In this document: piece by piece, positions 1-10,451 of the stretch | Position numbering within the stretch: position 1 is the stretch's first letter | Layout: the number at the start of each line of letters is the position of its first letter | From: Epichloe hybrida | Lineage: Eukaryota; Ascomycota; Sordariomycetes; Hypocreales; Clavicipitaceae | Reading direction: 5' to 3' | Length of the DNA: 64,000 bases | NCBI GenBank assembly: GCA_019022495.1 | Contig: JAFEKR010000004.1 | Span: 4,092,001-4,156,000 of the forward strand | Made by a program: the position numbers and the translations under genes | The notes under the pieces: model-generated | Database searches by the model: none | Seen by the model: only the letters and a program-made list of their open reading frames with translations | What the model was told of the DNA's origin: nothing

Positions 1-579
1 CCTCCCCCCCCCCCCCAAAAAAAAAAAGACATGGACGCGCCATCAAATGTCGATCTAACCATGTCTAGGAACTCATTTGCACCAGATCACATGCTCTAAT
101 CGGAACTAGCTACGGCCCCCGGGACGCTCAAACAAGTGCTTGCAAATAAAGCTCGGGCGAGTTCGGGCCGACGTTTTATACATTGAGTTGCGGACTCGGC
201 GTTTGAATCGACATCCTAATCTCCCCCTTTTTTTAAATCACCTAGCTAATACAGACGGCAGAGAATGCGACATGTTGTGCATGATGGACGGACTGACCCA
301 GTGACCCGTGAGCTCTAGCTTGACCAAGCCCCGCACTATTTACTGGTACCTCGAAACCCAATGCAAAGATCGGACGTCACATGATGTTGTGGGGCGAGAT
401 CGGAAAGATCCCGTGACATACGGCCCACTTTGCGAATTCTTGCTTGTAAAACCTTGCTAGCGATTTGGTGCCCGACCGGAGTAACCTGCCATTTGCACAG
501 TTTCGCTCCTTCCATCATACATAGTCTTGCTTCAGAACTCCTTTATAACTAACAATACGTGTCATCCTGCCAACAAGGA

Positions 580-660
580 AGCTGTGTCCTGTAGCGGTTA
601 TCAGGTTGTATTCAGAGTGCAATGACTTCGGTCTCGCGGGTTCGAATCCCGTCTCAGCTG
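580..660 (+). tRNA. tRNA-Leu (anticodon CAG), no intron
   Basis: An 81-nt segment folds as a class II (long variable arm) tRNA. The acceptor stem AGCTGTG/CTCAGCT pairs at 6 of 7 positions. A three-pair D stem (CTG/CAG) encloses a loop with AGCGGTT. The anticodon stem TTGTA/TGCAA holds the loop TTCAGAG, so the anticodon is CAG (Leu). A variable-arm hairpin GAC-TTCG-GTC follows, then the T arm GCGGG-TTCGAAT-CCCGT, which contains the B box GGTTCGAATCC. The long variable arm agrees with the Leu identity. Odd points are the T-T mismatch in the acceptor stem, the short D stem, and the absence of the intron often seen in fungal tRNA-Leu(CAG). A tRNA pseudogene is possible. Confidence 0.82.
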
Positions 661-703
661 TGTACTCTCCAGGTGTAAAGCCTGTCAACTTCCATCCGCG
701 AGT

Positions 704-721
704 TCTTTTTTGTTTTTTTTC
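704..721 (+). terminator. T-rich Pol III terminator candidate
   Basis: Two T runs (six and eight Ts separated by one G) lie about 45 nt downstream of the tRNA 3' end. Runs of four or more Ts stop RNA polymerase III. The distance is longer than usual but no nearer T run exists. Confidence 0.5.
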
Positions 722-907
722 TCACAAATTTCCTAGCAAAGTTGCAGCTAGGCGTCTGTCCTTGAACTCTCCTGCGCCACATTGAAAGCCTTTCCATCAC
801 AGCGGATTCTTACTTATCTGCAATCTGTTATCATCTTTCACTGCGCCCATCGTCCACACGTTTTAATTTTCTTCCAGTTCGCTACCCTTTTTTTTTTCAG
901 CACAAAA

Positions 908-2083
908 ATGAAATACAGCATCTGCCCCAAAGGATTCAAGGTCGGGCACTGGAGGCGTCTTTATGACGCGTGCATTTCCAATCTCGAAGCCCTCAAACTA
1001 GTTGCTAGCGACGCAACGTTCGTCGTTTTTGACGCTGAACCATGGGGTGGAGATAATACTCAGGCCTCCGAACTTGGGATATCCATACTACGAATGGCCG
1101 AAACGAGACAGACGGATGTCATGCCTGTGACGTTAGAGAATTTTGTCGATATTTTCGCAATTGAAACGCACTGGATACAAATTGTCGAAATGACGAGACC
1201 TAAGAAATGCGAACCTCATAGATTCGGCCAACATCATATTGTTTCTAGCCTTGATATCGAACAATATGCCAGGACTCTTATCGATTCGTATCGGCAAAAA
1301 TATTGCTCTGTAGCTACCGAACATTTAATTTTCGTTGGTTTCGACTTACGATTCGAGCTTCAGTTACTCTCGACAATCTATAACAGCTTTACAGATTATT
1401 TTACATCCTGGCTTGATCTCCAAGAGCTAGCAAGACTTTCCAGTCATATTGACAAGCCAGGGTTAAGCGAAACCCTCAAGGCCTGCGGCTTTGGGTATCT
1501 CGAGCCAAAAGATCTACATAGCCTGAACGGTAGGCATAACGCTGCGACAGATACCGTTCGTGCCGCGGCGATTTTGTGTTACCTTTTAACGAATTCAAAC
1601 GAGGATCAACCACTCAGAATTGCAACCTCTGATCGCAATTCTAGCGTTTTAAATAGAAGGCGCCGAGGACTACCTGCAAATGCTCCTGAAGAACGCAAGC
1701 TCTGGCACGGCACGAGACCTAAACCGAGGGAGCTCTATCCGTATACTGCAAGAGTTAGGCGCTCGACCGGAGATGTCTTGACACCTAATGGTCTTCTTGA
1801 AACCTTTGCAGAATACGAGCCAGTTGCGGTCGGCACTGCGAAACAAAATCGATATGGATGGGTCTGTCTTCCAAGTCTCAGCCACCTTGATGATTTTGTA
1901 AGGCAGGTGAATGGTTCGCACCACGAACAACAAGGCACTTGGACTGTGGTCACCGATTACGATCCAGACATCACCCCCGCAAAAGATATGCGCGAGTTAA
2001 AGGAAAGAATTCACGCTCGAGCGGACGAGAAGCGAGAGGAACGGCGTCTAAAACGGCTAGGCAACAATACCGCCATGAAGTAG
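908..2083 (+). CDS. Gfd2/YDR514C-like RNase H-fold (DEDDh-type) protein
   Basis: A 391-aa single-exon protein. The frame is open further upstream from a TTG, but the first ATG is at 908. It is preceded by a long T run ending in CAG, which looks like the 3' splice site of a 5'-UTR intron. The N-terminal half resembles the fungal Gfd2/YDR514C family with an RNase H-like 3'-5' exonuclease fold. The motif VVFDAEPW (D42, E44) gives the first acidic pair, FVGFDLRFEL the second acidic region, and NGRHNAATDTVRAA the H...D of a DEDDh site. The C-terminal quarter is basic and ends in a charged helix rich in R, K and E. S. cerevisiae Gfd2 is linked genetically to mRNA export; nuclease activity here is inference. 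Codon use is ordinary and no damage is seen. Confidence 0.72.
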   Translation: MKYSICPKGFKVGHWRRLYDACISNLEALKLVASDATFVVFDAEPWGGDNTQASELGISILRMAETRQTDVMPVTLENFVDIFAIETHWIQIVEMTRPKKCEPHRFGQHHIVSSLDIEQYARTLIDSYRQKYCSVATEHLIFVGFDLRFELQLLSTIYNSFTDYFTSWLDLQELARLSSHIDKPGLSETLKACGFGYLEPKDLHSLNGRHNAATDTVRAAAILCYLLTNSNEDQPLRIATSDRNSSVLNRRRRGLPANAPEERKLWHGTRPKPRELYPYTARVRRSTGDVLTPNGLLETFAEYEPVAVGTAKQNRYGWVCLPSLSHLDDFVRQVNGSHHEQQGTWTVVTDYDPDITPAKDMRELKERIHARADEKREERRLKRLGNNTAMK

Positions 2084-2270
2084 TTAGTCAGACGCGCGTA
2101 TGAATAAGTGGAAGCCAACTACATTCCTAGAAGTGTATTTATGGATTGCTTGTATGATTACAAGATCCTTATGGCTGCTCGAATTTATCGGCATTATAGG
2201 CGCAGGGAAAGCGTTGGTATCCGCCTAGGCTAATTATTATCCGTTTCTGGGTTTTTTTTCTAAACTAACT

Positions 2271-2420
2271 AATAATTTAACTGATTTAACGATTTGACGA
2301 TTTGACGATTTAACTAAGTGACTGACTGACTAATTGACTGACTGACTAATTGACTGACTTTTTGACCGATTCGACGATTTGACTGACGATTTGACTGACG
2401 ATTTGACTAACTAATCCGCC
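2271..2420. repeat. Degenerate tandem repeat of GACGATTT / GACTAATT units
   Basis: About 150 bp of imperfect repeats built from TTGACGAT, TTGACTGA and TGACTAAT units. The same unit family recurs as a clean array at 45.6 kb, so it is a dispersed low-complexity satellite of this genome rather than coding sequence. Confidence 0.7.
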
Positions 2421-4949
2421 CCGCCCCCCCTAGAACCGGGCGGTTAAGAGAGGCAGAAAAAAATTTCTTGACTAATCACTAAAGAGTAATTCGCGTCTAA
2501 CTAATTAGAAGAGATATCTCTATAGGATAGCCTTATTTTAATAAAGGGAAAGCGGGAAGCTTCGCTTCACTCTTGTGCCTTTGCCTTGCACGCAAAACGC
2601 AGACAAAGCTCTGCTTTCCCTGATAAATTCAAGCAGAATCACAACTTAAGGACCATTGGAAGATTTCTTCAGTAGTACCAAGCCTCCCAACGCACCTAAT
2701 ATAGAAAAATGTCCCACATTTGATCGCTTTCACCTCCTGCATCGCCAGCTTCGGATTTGCAACCACGAAGAAACCACTCTTCCACGCCCGTTCTCTATCG
2801 CCAACAACACAATGCACGAAGTTGTACATCCTCAAGATGCATAATGCCCAGAGTTTCAATCGATGACAAGTCCAAACAAAATTACGGGCCAACCAACCAA
2901 CCACCCCACGAAGGTCTCCAAAAAGACTCACTTCGACTCTTTAAACTAGGCACAAATTTAGCTGTTGACGAGTGCATAGTACGGTACACAGGGCGCTGAA
3001 AACAGGTCGTCACTCCCAAGAATAAGCCAACGTCAATAGGCTTTATAACCTGGGTGGTCGCTGAAGCTAGCTATTTCCTGCACTGGATCTGCCACATCCT
3101 AGAGATTCTCCATCTATACAAAATCTGTTAACGAGTTTCTGCAGCCTCCTCTAAATTGTAAAAGGGAATCTTCCAAGGCGAGGCAGCCGTTGTATCCTCA
3201 TAAAATGTATCCGATAATTAGTACATATAGAAGCGCGTTCACGTTAGGGGAGCGGTTCAAAAGACTTATTGAAAGCTAATAAGGGGTCTTGTCTCCTCTC
3301 TCTTTCGTTAACCTACCAGCCCCCACTAAGGGAGCGTGGGGAAAGAATGTGCTCATATACCATATTTGCCTGAATTGTTAGCACATACGACCATACCTAC
3401 TAGAAAATACGGGATCCCGTCCGCTCTTCCATAGTCAAGCTAGTAAGGGGCAGATTAGTAGTTGGGTCGGTGACGACCAGCGAACACCGGCTGTCGTATG
3501 TTTTTTGATGTTTTTTATCACATATCCTTGCATTCTTTGGCTAATTCATTTTCAATCATTTGAAGTCGTTCATCTCTACGGCGTACGGAGTATTGAAATC
3601 TCAGGTTGTCATAGGTAGGCCACCGAAAGGGCGACCCGCCGCTGCCTTTTATGATCCACCAATTATTGCCGTTTAGGCTATGTTTACGCGCGGCTGCCAG
3701 ATACATGCGTACTGCACACTATCCCAAGCTCCCGCTTGCGATGGGTTTGAACTCACTTCCAGTGTTCTGATTCGCTGTCTTATTATACAACCGCCGGAAT
3801 CATGGCTACATTGGTTCGTAGGCGGCAGCGACGTGTCTGGCTTTATTTATATAAGCTTGCAAGCTCTTTAACCTAGCTTCTGAAGCCGTAACTTATCCCC
3901 ATCTCCCATCTAACGACAGCTCGATAGTTGTCCTCTTTCTCACTTGCCATTTGTTGAAACAGCGAACTGTCGTACCCTGTATACATGGCTCATCGCTCTG
4001 TCTATCTGGCGAAGTCTCGTGCCGCTACAAGCTAACGCGCTCATTTCGCCGTCTTCATTCCAAATACCACGAGTGATACCAAGGGTCTGAGCAAAGACTT
4101 TAAATCAACATCATGCAAGGGCACGATTATCCACGTCGTGGGCGAGCCGGTGATGGCAGGCTATATATAGGCTTGAGTTCAAACGGAACTACGACTGTAG
4201 TGATTCTCGCGACCTGCGAGAAATGGTGTTTCTTGGACATGTCGACTCAACTCACGTCCGTGAGCCCCCCTACAAGAACTTTGCTACGGAGACTCATCCA
4301 CGAGGACCACTCGAATGGGAAGCAGCCATGGTAGCCCCTCCTCCCTGAGGCCAGGATGTTCGAGCTCCCATTGATGGTGTAAGCATTATGACTTGAGTCG
4401 GGCGCGCCGAGTATTGTTGACGACATGCCAGGTTAGCACTAAGCGGTGCCAAGAATGGACCATGGAATTCCTCTCTCGAGCAGAAGGGCAAGGCCTTATC
4501 AGTTCTGGCGCTGTTGACATGGCGCAGAGCCATCGAGACCCGCCGAATCATGGTATATTCGGGCAGCGCGGGGCTGCCTAGAGACACAGGGTAGGGCTGC
4601 GCAGCAACACAATCCGCCGAGCCAGCAAGCGCAGGAGCAAGAGCCAGGCACTGAATGGGTGTGGGATGCAGACTCCCAGCGTCACAGGTCGTCACAGGAA
4701 TTAGGATGGCTCGCAGTGGCAGTGGACTGAGTAGAAAGTTAAGCACAAGTATCGCGAAGTCTTGTCCCGCTTTCGCGACTGACAAATGCTTTTAGCATGC
4801 TTATTACTCCGTAGGTGCGAGTTGGTTAAATAACAGGGATATTAGTCACGGTCACTGCATGTATCCACTCTTCCCCACCGGAGCTAGGCATCGAACTCAG
4901 ATTTTCAACCTTTTTTCCTGTCATCAAATACATTCTTAGTACTACGAAG
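2421..4949. other. Gene-free stretch, 2.5 kb
   Basis: Only short open frames without recognisable motifs, on both strands. A C-rich stretch lies at 2418-2432, and a 9-bp inverted pair (AGGGAAAGC / GCTTTCCCT) at about 2546 and 2609. TACGGAGTA occurs at about 3590 and inverted at about 4806, without matching flanks. The longest open frame is a 163-codon one on the minus strand at 4294-4785; it is low-complexity and A/S/P-rich, with no motif. I do not call a gene here. Confidence 0.5.
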
Positions 4950-5717
4950 ATGGTCACCAATCGAGAACTCAACGACCGCCGAGAGCCCTGTTGCTCTGCC
5001 GTCCTCGCCGACAAGAAGTATTTCCACGTAGGTGGCTTCTTCATGAAGCGAACTCTGCGACCGCACGAGTGGCAGTCAAACTCCGAGAATGTTGTCATAG
5101 TCCCTCCGACGACATATCCCCAGCGGTGGAAAACAGATGCCGCGATTCTTCGATTTCTCCGCAAAAAGACCAACATTCCCCTACCACCCGTCGAATGCAC
5201 ATTCGAGGACGACGGAGCCTTCTATTTCCAGTCTCAATTCGTAGAGGGCGTTAGTATGCGGGAACTGGAGCACAAGGACAAGGAGGTGGTGATGAAGGAA
5301 GTAGAACAACATGTAGCAACTCTGCAGACCCTCCGGTCCGAGTTTCCGGGAGTCCCCGGCGAATCTCTCCTATGCCCGCCTCAACGGGTGACCAGCAATC
5401 AATGGAAGATCAATAGCTGCTGGCGACCGAAGGGGATCAAAGGGGACTATGTTTTCTGCCACAACGATCTGGGGCAACATAACGTGATAGTAGACCCTCA
5501 GACACTCAAGATACGGGCCATCATCGATTGGGAATTCGGCGGTTTCTGGCCTCAGTGGTTTGAGAAGCCGTTCTGGAAACGTCCTGGCCCGAGTGTTGCC
5601 CTTGATGGGGAAGAGGATGATGTGCAACGATGCCGTGACTGGCTCATGAGTCAATGTGACGAAGTAGAAATGCCTTTGGGTGGCACGGGGGCAAGATCAA
5701 GTCGGGCAGGTTCTTGA
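4950..5717 (+). CDS. APH-family (aminoglycoside phosphotransferase-like) protein
   Basis: A 255-aa single-exon protein starting at an ATG in a reasonable context. It has the APH/choline-kinase-type catalytic signature FCHNDLGQHNVIVD (H171, D173, N178) followed by AIIDWEFGGFWP, whose D193 matches the metal-binding DxD/DWE position. The N-terminal part carries a hydrophobic strand and a TDAAILRFLRKKT-type helix typical of the small lobe, then VEGVSMRELE as hinge. Fungal genomes hold large expansions of this family, mostly with unknown small-molecule substrates; resistance to aminoglycosides is not implied. The length is slightly short for the family and the last 20 residues are low-complexity. 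Two other family members in the window (43.7 and 51 kb) are broken, so this is the only intact copy. Confidence 0.82.
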   Translation: MVTNRELNDRREPCCSAVLADKKYFHVGGFFMKRTLRPHEWQSNSENVVIVPPTTYPQRWKTDAAILRFLRKKTNIPLPPVECTFEDDGAFYFQSQFVEGVSMRELEHKDKEVVMKEVEQHVATLQTLRSEFPGVPGESLLCPPQRVTSNQWKINSCWRPKGIKGDYVFCHNDLGQHNVIVDPQTLKIRAIIDWEFGGFWPQWFEKPFWKRPGPSVALDGEEDDVQRCRDWLMSQCDEVEMPLGGTGARSSRAGS

Positions 5718-6335
5718 TGACACGTGCGGCGCGACCGCTGATAGCATGTGTGCTCGGGATGGTTTCGATAGAACACGTCGCAAGATGGGACCGCCATGAT
5801 GGTGGGCGTGCTGAGTTCAAGAAATTTCACAATGACAAGTGGCGCGATGGATGGCTAGGTTGGCGAGGCTTTGGCAGGTTGCAATGGAAGGGGACGTTTA
5901 GGCGATATGGGGAGCCTGAAAGTTTTCATGGTCCTCGGTTGACCATGATAACTTCAAATTCACCAGTGAGTTCTTGATAAAGGTGCATTCAGGTTTGATT
6001 ACGTCTTACCCAACATGGATTGAACCGTACAGTACATCCCAAAGCTCAATGGATTGGCTTAAGACTGAGTTACGGCTTGTTCCGGGCGCCTCGGCGGGAG
6101 TTGCGGGTGGCTGGACTAGTCCACTAGCCGCCGTGGAGGGGATTTGTTATCATTATCATCACAAATAATGGTGTGACGATGGCCCGGGTCGCAGGCGCTA
6201 TGAAAGCAGTTTGTTGGGCTGACAGAGGAGGATGGTCCTGTCTTGACGAATCCCAGGGTGGAACTTGTTGGCCCAGAGTTGGAGCCAAGAAAGCATCATG
6301 GTGAATATGCTAGTGCCTGGAGCGACAAGAACCGG
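5718..6335. other. Intergenic stretch, no supported gene
   Basis: The region holds short open frames (for example 87 codons at 5714-5977 and 64 codons at 5974-6168, plus strand). None shows a recognisable motif or introns that join them. Nothing further is supported. Confidence 0.45.
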
Positions 6336-6971
6336 TTAAAGACTTTGTATTTCGATAGGTTCGTCGCCTGTCAGACCCTTGGACTTCAAAAGACACAACC
6401 TCGTGTCAAGGAAGTCTTGATATTCCCGCTTTGCAATCTTCCGGTCCTTGTCCTGCCAAACTTGATACCCGACAGCCTCCCAGACGCGCAGTTGGGCCAT
6501 GAAATTTGGGCTTGGCCTCACCTTTCGCTTCTCCTTCACTTCGGTTAGGGCTTCGTCAAGGCTCAGATTGTATTTCCGCATGAGATAAGCTATGACGAGG
6601 GACGCAGAACGGGAGACACCTGCTCTACAATGAACGAGCACGTTTGTGTCGTCTCTGCACGAGTGTTCTTCGATGAAGTCGCAGACATCGCTCATGAATA
6701 GAAGCAGATCCATGGTGGAGCTGTCTAAACACGGGATGTACAGGTGGTTGGTCTCGGGCACTATGCTTCGAATCGACGGGGTGCCCCATTTCCCATGACG
6801 GGCATCCATGAGCGAAACGACGGCGGTTATGTTATTTGCTCGAAGAGTATTCGGATCCAGCGTACTGAACAAATTGCCAATGAAGATGTGCGGCCGTATT
6901 TCCGATATAGATGGTTTCGCCAACGTCATCAGCTCTCGGATCGATGGGTTTGGCTCATGCATCGTGACCAT
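6336..6971 (-). CDS. Dual-specificity protein phosphatase
   Basis: A 211-aa single-exon protein. It carries the complete cysteine-phosphatase loop VHCRAGVSRS (HCX5R, C115 nucleophile, R121) and the general acid D83 in the PCLDSS segment. The family's opening motif IRPHIFIGNLFST is at residues 25-37, and the AYLMRKYNLSLDEAL helix follows the active-site loop. These are the hallmarks of DSPc phosphatases, which dephosphorylate Ser/Thr and Tyr residues of kinases or other substrates. There is no transmembrane segment or targeting domain, so a soluble cytosolic or nuclear enzyme is expected. The ATG at 6971 fits; a second Met four codons in is an alternative. It is convergent with the APH-type gene upstream. 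Confidence 0.9.
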   Translation of the reverse strand: MVTMHEPNPSIRELMTLAKPSISEIRPHIFIGNLFSTLDPNTLRANNITAVVSLMDARHGKWGTPSIRSIVPETNHLYIPCLDSSTMDLLLFMSDVCDFIEEHSCRDDTNVLVHCRAGVSRSASLVIAYLMRKYNLSLDEALTEVKEKRKVRPSPNFMAQLRVWEAVGYQVWQDKDRKIAKREYQDFLDTRLCLLKSKGLTGDEPIEIQSL

Positions 6972-7704
6972 GGCTTGCAGTCAAAAATGTTAAGTAGAGG
7001 TGAGCCGTGTTTCCTAATCTCAAATAATACTAGGCTGCAGGAGCCTAAGAATGGGGATGAAGGCTACGCTTGAAGGTCAGTCGCAAAGACTCCTCGCAGA
7101 ATCAAAGAAGGGACAATTCGCCAAAGCGCGCAAGCTCGTCGCTGGCTCAAAAGCTCTCGAGTTGCACAAACGTCTGCTTTCTAATAATCCGCTTGTTGCC
7201 TCGGTCGGGGCACTGAAGGCCTCAAGCCTAATAAGGCATCAACGAGCTAGCTATTGTGTTAGAGCCAGTGACAAGACACTAGCAGCCACACTAAGCCACG
7301 TCAAGCCACGCCAATCGCCCTTGTATAACTCCCAACGAGTAGCCAACCCATAACAAGTCAAAATTCCAAATATATTTGCGACGTATTGTTCCGTCATTAT
7401 AAATATGTTCCTGCGCGAAAGCTGCTTCTTACCCTGACTTGACAATTGTCCGTGGCAAATTGCCTTTTCCAAGATGGATGAGACGCGAAGTTGGTGGGTT
7501 TCGTAAAAACCCCGCAAACCACATACATAAACGACTTGCAATAATGGAGTTGCGTCTGCCCCCTTTAGCCGAGTTACTGCCAACATGTGTTGAGCTTACG
7601 GTTGAACTTGAACCGTCCATAATAAATCAACCATTGCCTGTTATGAGTCGTCCTTTTCACCGCTTGCAACCAAGTCGGTATCAGTTAACCATTGATCTAA
7701 CACA
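6972..7704. other. Intergenic stretch, no supported gene
   Basis: About 730 bp between the phosphatase and the next gene, likely holding the promoters of both (they diverge). Several short frames on both strands lack motifs. No repeat or RNA gene is seen. Confidence 0.45.
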
Positions 7705-8329
7705 ATGCTCCCCCTCCAACAAGTGCGCATGTTACCACATCTCAGCAAGGGCATAATTGAGTCGATTCCTAGGTCTCGTTCGTATCACACCGCGACCGCC
7801 AAATTCACCACGATCGATGCAAAAGGAATACCTATTTCCTGCAACACCGGAATCATGGTTGGCGAACCAGAAGAGAGCTATGTGTATGTCGAGCCAGAGG
7901 TCGGGAACGCCATCAAATTTGCCATTTTCCACCATCTTAAGTCGGGCGCGTCAAGTCACCCCAAAACTCTTCCCCTCCAGTTTCACCACGATTCTCATCA
8001 CTTCGCTCATAGTAAGTGCTGTCAGGGTTCGGCAATGGATTGCCTCATATTCACACATGGCAGAATCTGTGCCTCTTCCTCGCATCGACATATTTCGAAA
8101 CTTGGGCCAGACAAACCGTAACATTAGTCCCGCCACGCTCTGGCTGTCTGGTAATTGGCACGCCATCACGCTGGACGGAACACCAGATGGTAAGTAGCGC
8201 ATCAACAAACGTGCTTCCAAAAATTCCAAACCGTTGTTATTAACCGCAATCATAGAAAGTTTCGAGCGAATGTCAAGAGAAAGTGCTAGCGAACTCAAGG
8301 GCGCACTGGAGAAGCTCAAGGACAGCTAG
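7705..8329 (+). CDS. Small three-exon protein of unknown function
   Basis: Three exons give a continuous 168-aa frame: 7705-8011, 8064-8189 and 8256-8329. Intron 1 (52 bp) starts GTAAGT and ends GGCAG. Intron 2 (66 bp) starts GTAAGT, has a TTAAC branch-like motif and ends CATAG. Both introns are in phase 1, and using both removes every stop until the TAG at 8327. I do not recognise the family. The N-terminus is not a clear signal peptide, the middle holds YVYVEPEVGNAIKFAIF, and the C-terminus is a charged helix (SRESASELKGALEKLKDS). It converges tail-to-tail with the Doc/Fic gene, with 177 bp between stops. The gene model rests on splice signals and frame continuity only. Confidence 0.6.
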
Positions 8330-8506
8330 TACTATGGATAGCGCAGACGATCCAGGTCATCAGCACATACAATCTCTAAAGAATTGCCACAGCTAGCCTG
8401 CATGCTCAACCCACTAGCTATATGACAAGCTCTCTGCCTCATGCTTGTTGAAAGGCCACTATTTCTATCGCCACTGTTGCTGTCATCCCCTTTCTGTCTA
8501 CCCTTT

Positions 8507-9001
8507 TTAACTATATTGGCTTTGGTCCATATATTCTTGGATTTCTGAAGTGATACGAGGAACCGGCGTTGCGACGCTCTCATAGAAGGAGGCCAGACTC
8601 TCAGCATTCCATTGATTTGTTGCAACGGCAACATGGGCGTTCTGTAACTGTTGGTCCAGCTTGTCTCTAGTAAAGAGCGTTTTCTGAAGCTGGTACCCAT
8701 TGATCTTTAAGAACATGTCGGCAGCTAATAAGGCGACTCTCTTGTTCCCGTCCTGGTAGGCGTGATTGAGGATAATCTTCTCGGCAAGGAGGCCCGCTAA
8801 GTGGAAAAGATTGTCCTGACCATAATGTTTGTGCTGCTGTGGCGAAAAAACTGCGGATTCCAGATAAGTTGGTTGGGTTGGCCTGACACGAGTTATATGG
8901 GTGTCGTAAAGCCTTATGACTTGGGCCGTGGTGAGGAAACGAAAACAGAGGGCAGACATAATGGTTGCTGTCTTTCTATAGGGCTCTACAATACTTGGCA
9001 A
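8507..9001 (-). CDS. Doc/Fic-domain (death-on-curing type) protein
   Basis: A 164-aa single-exon protein of the length and layout of bacterial Doc. An opening FLTTAQVIRLYD segment is followed by TYLESAVFSPQQ, and a helix runs into the active-site loop NHAYQDGNKRVA (H80 to R88), then the FLKINGY helix. Fic enzymes use the loop histidine to move AMP or another phosphorylated group onto a protein hydroxyl; bacterial Doc phosphorylates EF-Tu. The fungal homologues have no established target. There is no separate inhibitory-helix motif visible. Met15 is an alternative start that would still keep the whole domain. A TATA-like element lies about 105 bp upstream. Family-level transfer from bacteria is inference. 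Confidence 0.85.
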   Translation of the reverse strand: MPSIVEPYRKTATIMSALCFRFLTTAQVIRLYDTHITRVRPTQPTYLESAVFSPQQHKHYGQDNLFHLAGLLAEKIILNHAYQDGNKRVALLAADMFLKINGYQLQKTLFTRDKLDQQLQNAHVAVATNQWNAESLASFYESVATPVPRITSEIQEYMDQSQYS

Positions 9002-9104
9002 GGAAAGTCAGAGGCTTTATAATGTGCACAGCGAAGACGAAGCTGGGTAGAAATGCATTCCGTGTAGAAGTGAGGACGGGTTTGGTTGAGGAATAGGGTG
9101 GCCG

Positions 9105-9114
9105 TTTATAAATA
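9105..9114 (-). promoter_or_regulatory. TATA-like element upstream of the Doc/Fic gene
   Basis: On the minus strand the sequence reads TATTTATAAA about 105 bp before the Doc/Fic ATG, a reasonable position for a fungal TATA box. It is near-palindromic, so orientation is not proven. Confidence 0.35.
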
Positions 9115-9119
9115 CGGGC

Positions 9120-10451
9120 TGACTTCGATCTACCGCAGCCCAGTCCTCCTAGGTGGGCGCTTATTAGCTGCAGGGACAAAGATTGGCACACCCCTTCTGG
9201 CCACCAGTAAAATCTCTGCCGGGAGCGTGCATGTTACAAAGGACCTCGTTGCATGATAAGCGGTTGGTGGTAAACATGCTCTCGTGTGTCAACCGAACAT
9301 GGTGCTTTTTTGCCGCAACCCCCGCATTGCCGCTCAGGCAGCGTATACGGATTAGTAGTGACACTGTTCACGATTCGGCGACTTTTCCACTCCAGCATGT
9401 CGTGCCACGCAGCAACTATCGGAGGTGTCCCATCCGTGAAAATCAACGAAGCAGCCTTACTTAACCCTAATACAAGCCCATCTAAAGCGTCTTGGCCCTG
9501 TCAGGCAAGCCCGGTATGCCCGTTTCTGCGAGCGTTTATCACCATGCGTTCATCCTAGTCATTCCCTGGGTGACTGCATCCTGCATTGCTAGCTAACACA
9601 ACCAACAAGCATGTGCTGACCTTTTACTGACCTCGTGACCTCGTGACGTGACCTCTGCCTAGTCCAAGTCAGGACCAGGGTCAAGGATGTGACAGGAAGC
9701 TGGGACAACTTTCATCATGCATGGCGGAAGGTAACTTGCCAAAGCGTTGTACCGGTCCGTACTGCAGTGATCCGACGTGCCTCTGGGCACATGAGGGGCT
9801 AACGGTCGTCACAAAAACTGCGCCGCTTCATCCAATGATGCAAAATATGAAATGAGCTGTGCCCGACGGAATCCAGCCCTCTACGTCGATGTGTCCTCGA
9901 TCCGAAGTTGGCAAACATGTACCATCCTTGGTAGAAAGTGGACATAAAGACACACGTGCTGGGGCCAAGACGCAGCGGAACGAGAAGCGAAAGACAAGTC
10001 GCTCAGATGTTTGTTGGGCCCAGCTCAATTGCGATTCGCTTGCTTTCATCGAGCTGGTTGCTTTCCTTGGCCGAACTATCACATCAACTCTCCGAGGCCG
10101 GTTGCGAAAGCCCAAGCTGACTTGTGACCTTGTTCTCGTGCTTCTTGCTCTTGTTTCTCCTTTCGTTCGTCCCTCTTGTCTTGCTCTCCCGCCAGATTTA
10201 ATCACCGCGGCAACTCGCCAGGTTTGCTGGATACTGCATGGTTGCAGCTATGGAGGACCATTAGAGTTCTCAAAGTAGTGAAGCCTCGTGAATTTATTTG
10301 CCACCAAGAAACCATTATTAAAACCCCAAGTTCAATACATAAGCTTAGACAGCCTGGGCTAAGTCATCTTTCTGCGAGTTTAAAAAGCAAACGTCATTCA
10401 CACTGTTGTACGCATCATCTGTCTTGAAATGATATGACGGGCGCAAGCAAA
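9120..10451. other. Gene-free stretch, 1.3 kb, downstream of the PKS
   Basis: Open frames here (for example 139 codons at 9859-10278) have no motifs and overlap equally long frames on the other strand. I see no gene, repeat or RNA. The PKS 3' UTR should lie in its right part. Confidence 0.45.

Noticed and set aside
1..28. C run followed by A run at the window start
   Set aside because: Low-complexity sequence with no flanking motif; it could be an assembly or natural homopolymer artefact and supports no feature.
4294..4785. 163-codon minus-strand frame
   Set aside because: No motif, low-complexity composition, and an overlapping frame on the other strand.
3589..4813. TACGGAGTA and its inverted copy as possible ends of a transposon
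   Set aside because: Only 9 bp match and the flanks diverge at once; there is no target duplication. The motif is common in fungal intergenic DNA.
5714..6168. Two plus-strand frames after the APH-type gene as an extension of it
   Set aside because: The APH-type protein already ends after its usual C-terminal block; the frames show no family motif and no splice sites joining them.
9859..10278. 139-codon plus-strand frame as a gene
   Set aside because: Equally long frame on the opposite strand, no motif, no plausible promoter.
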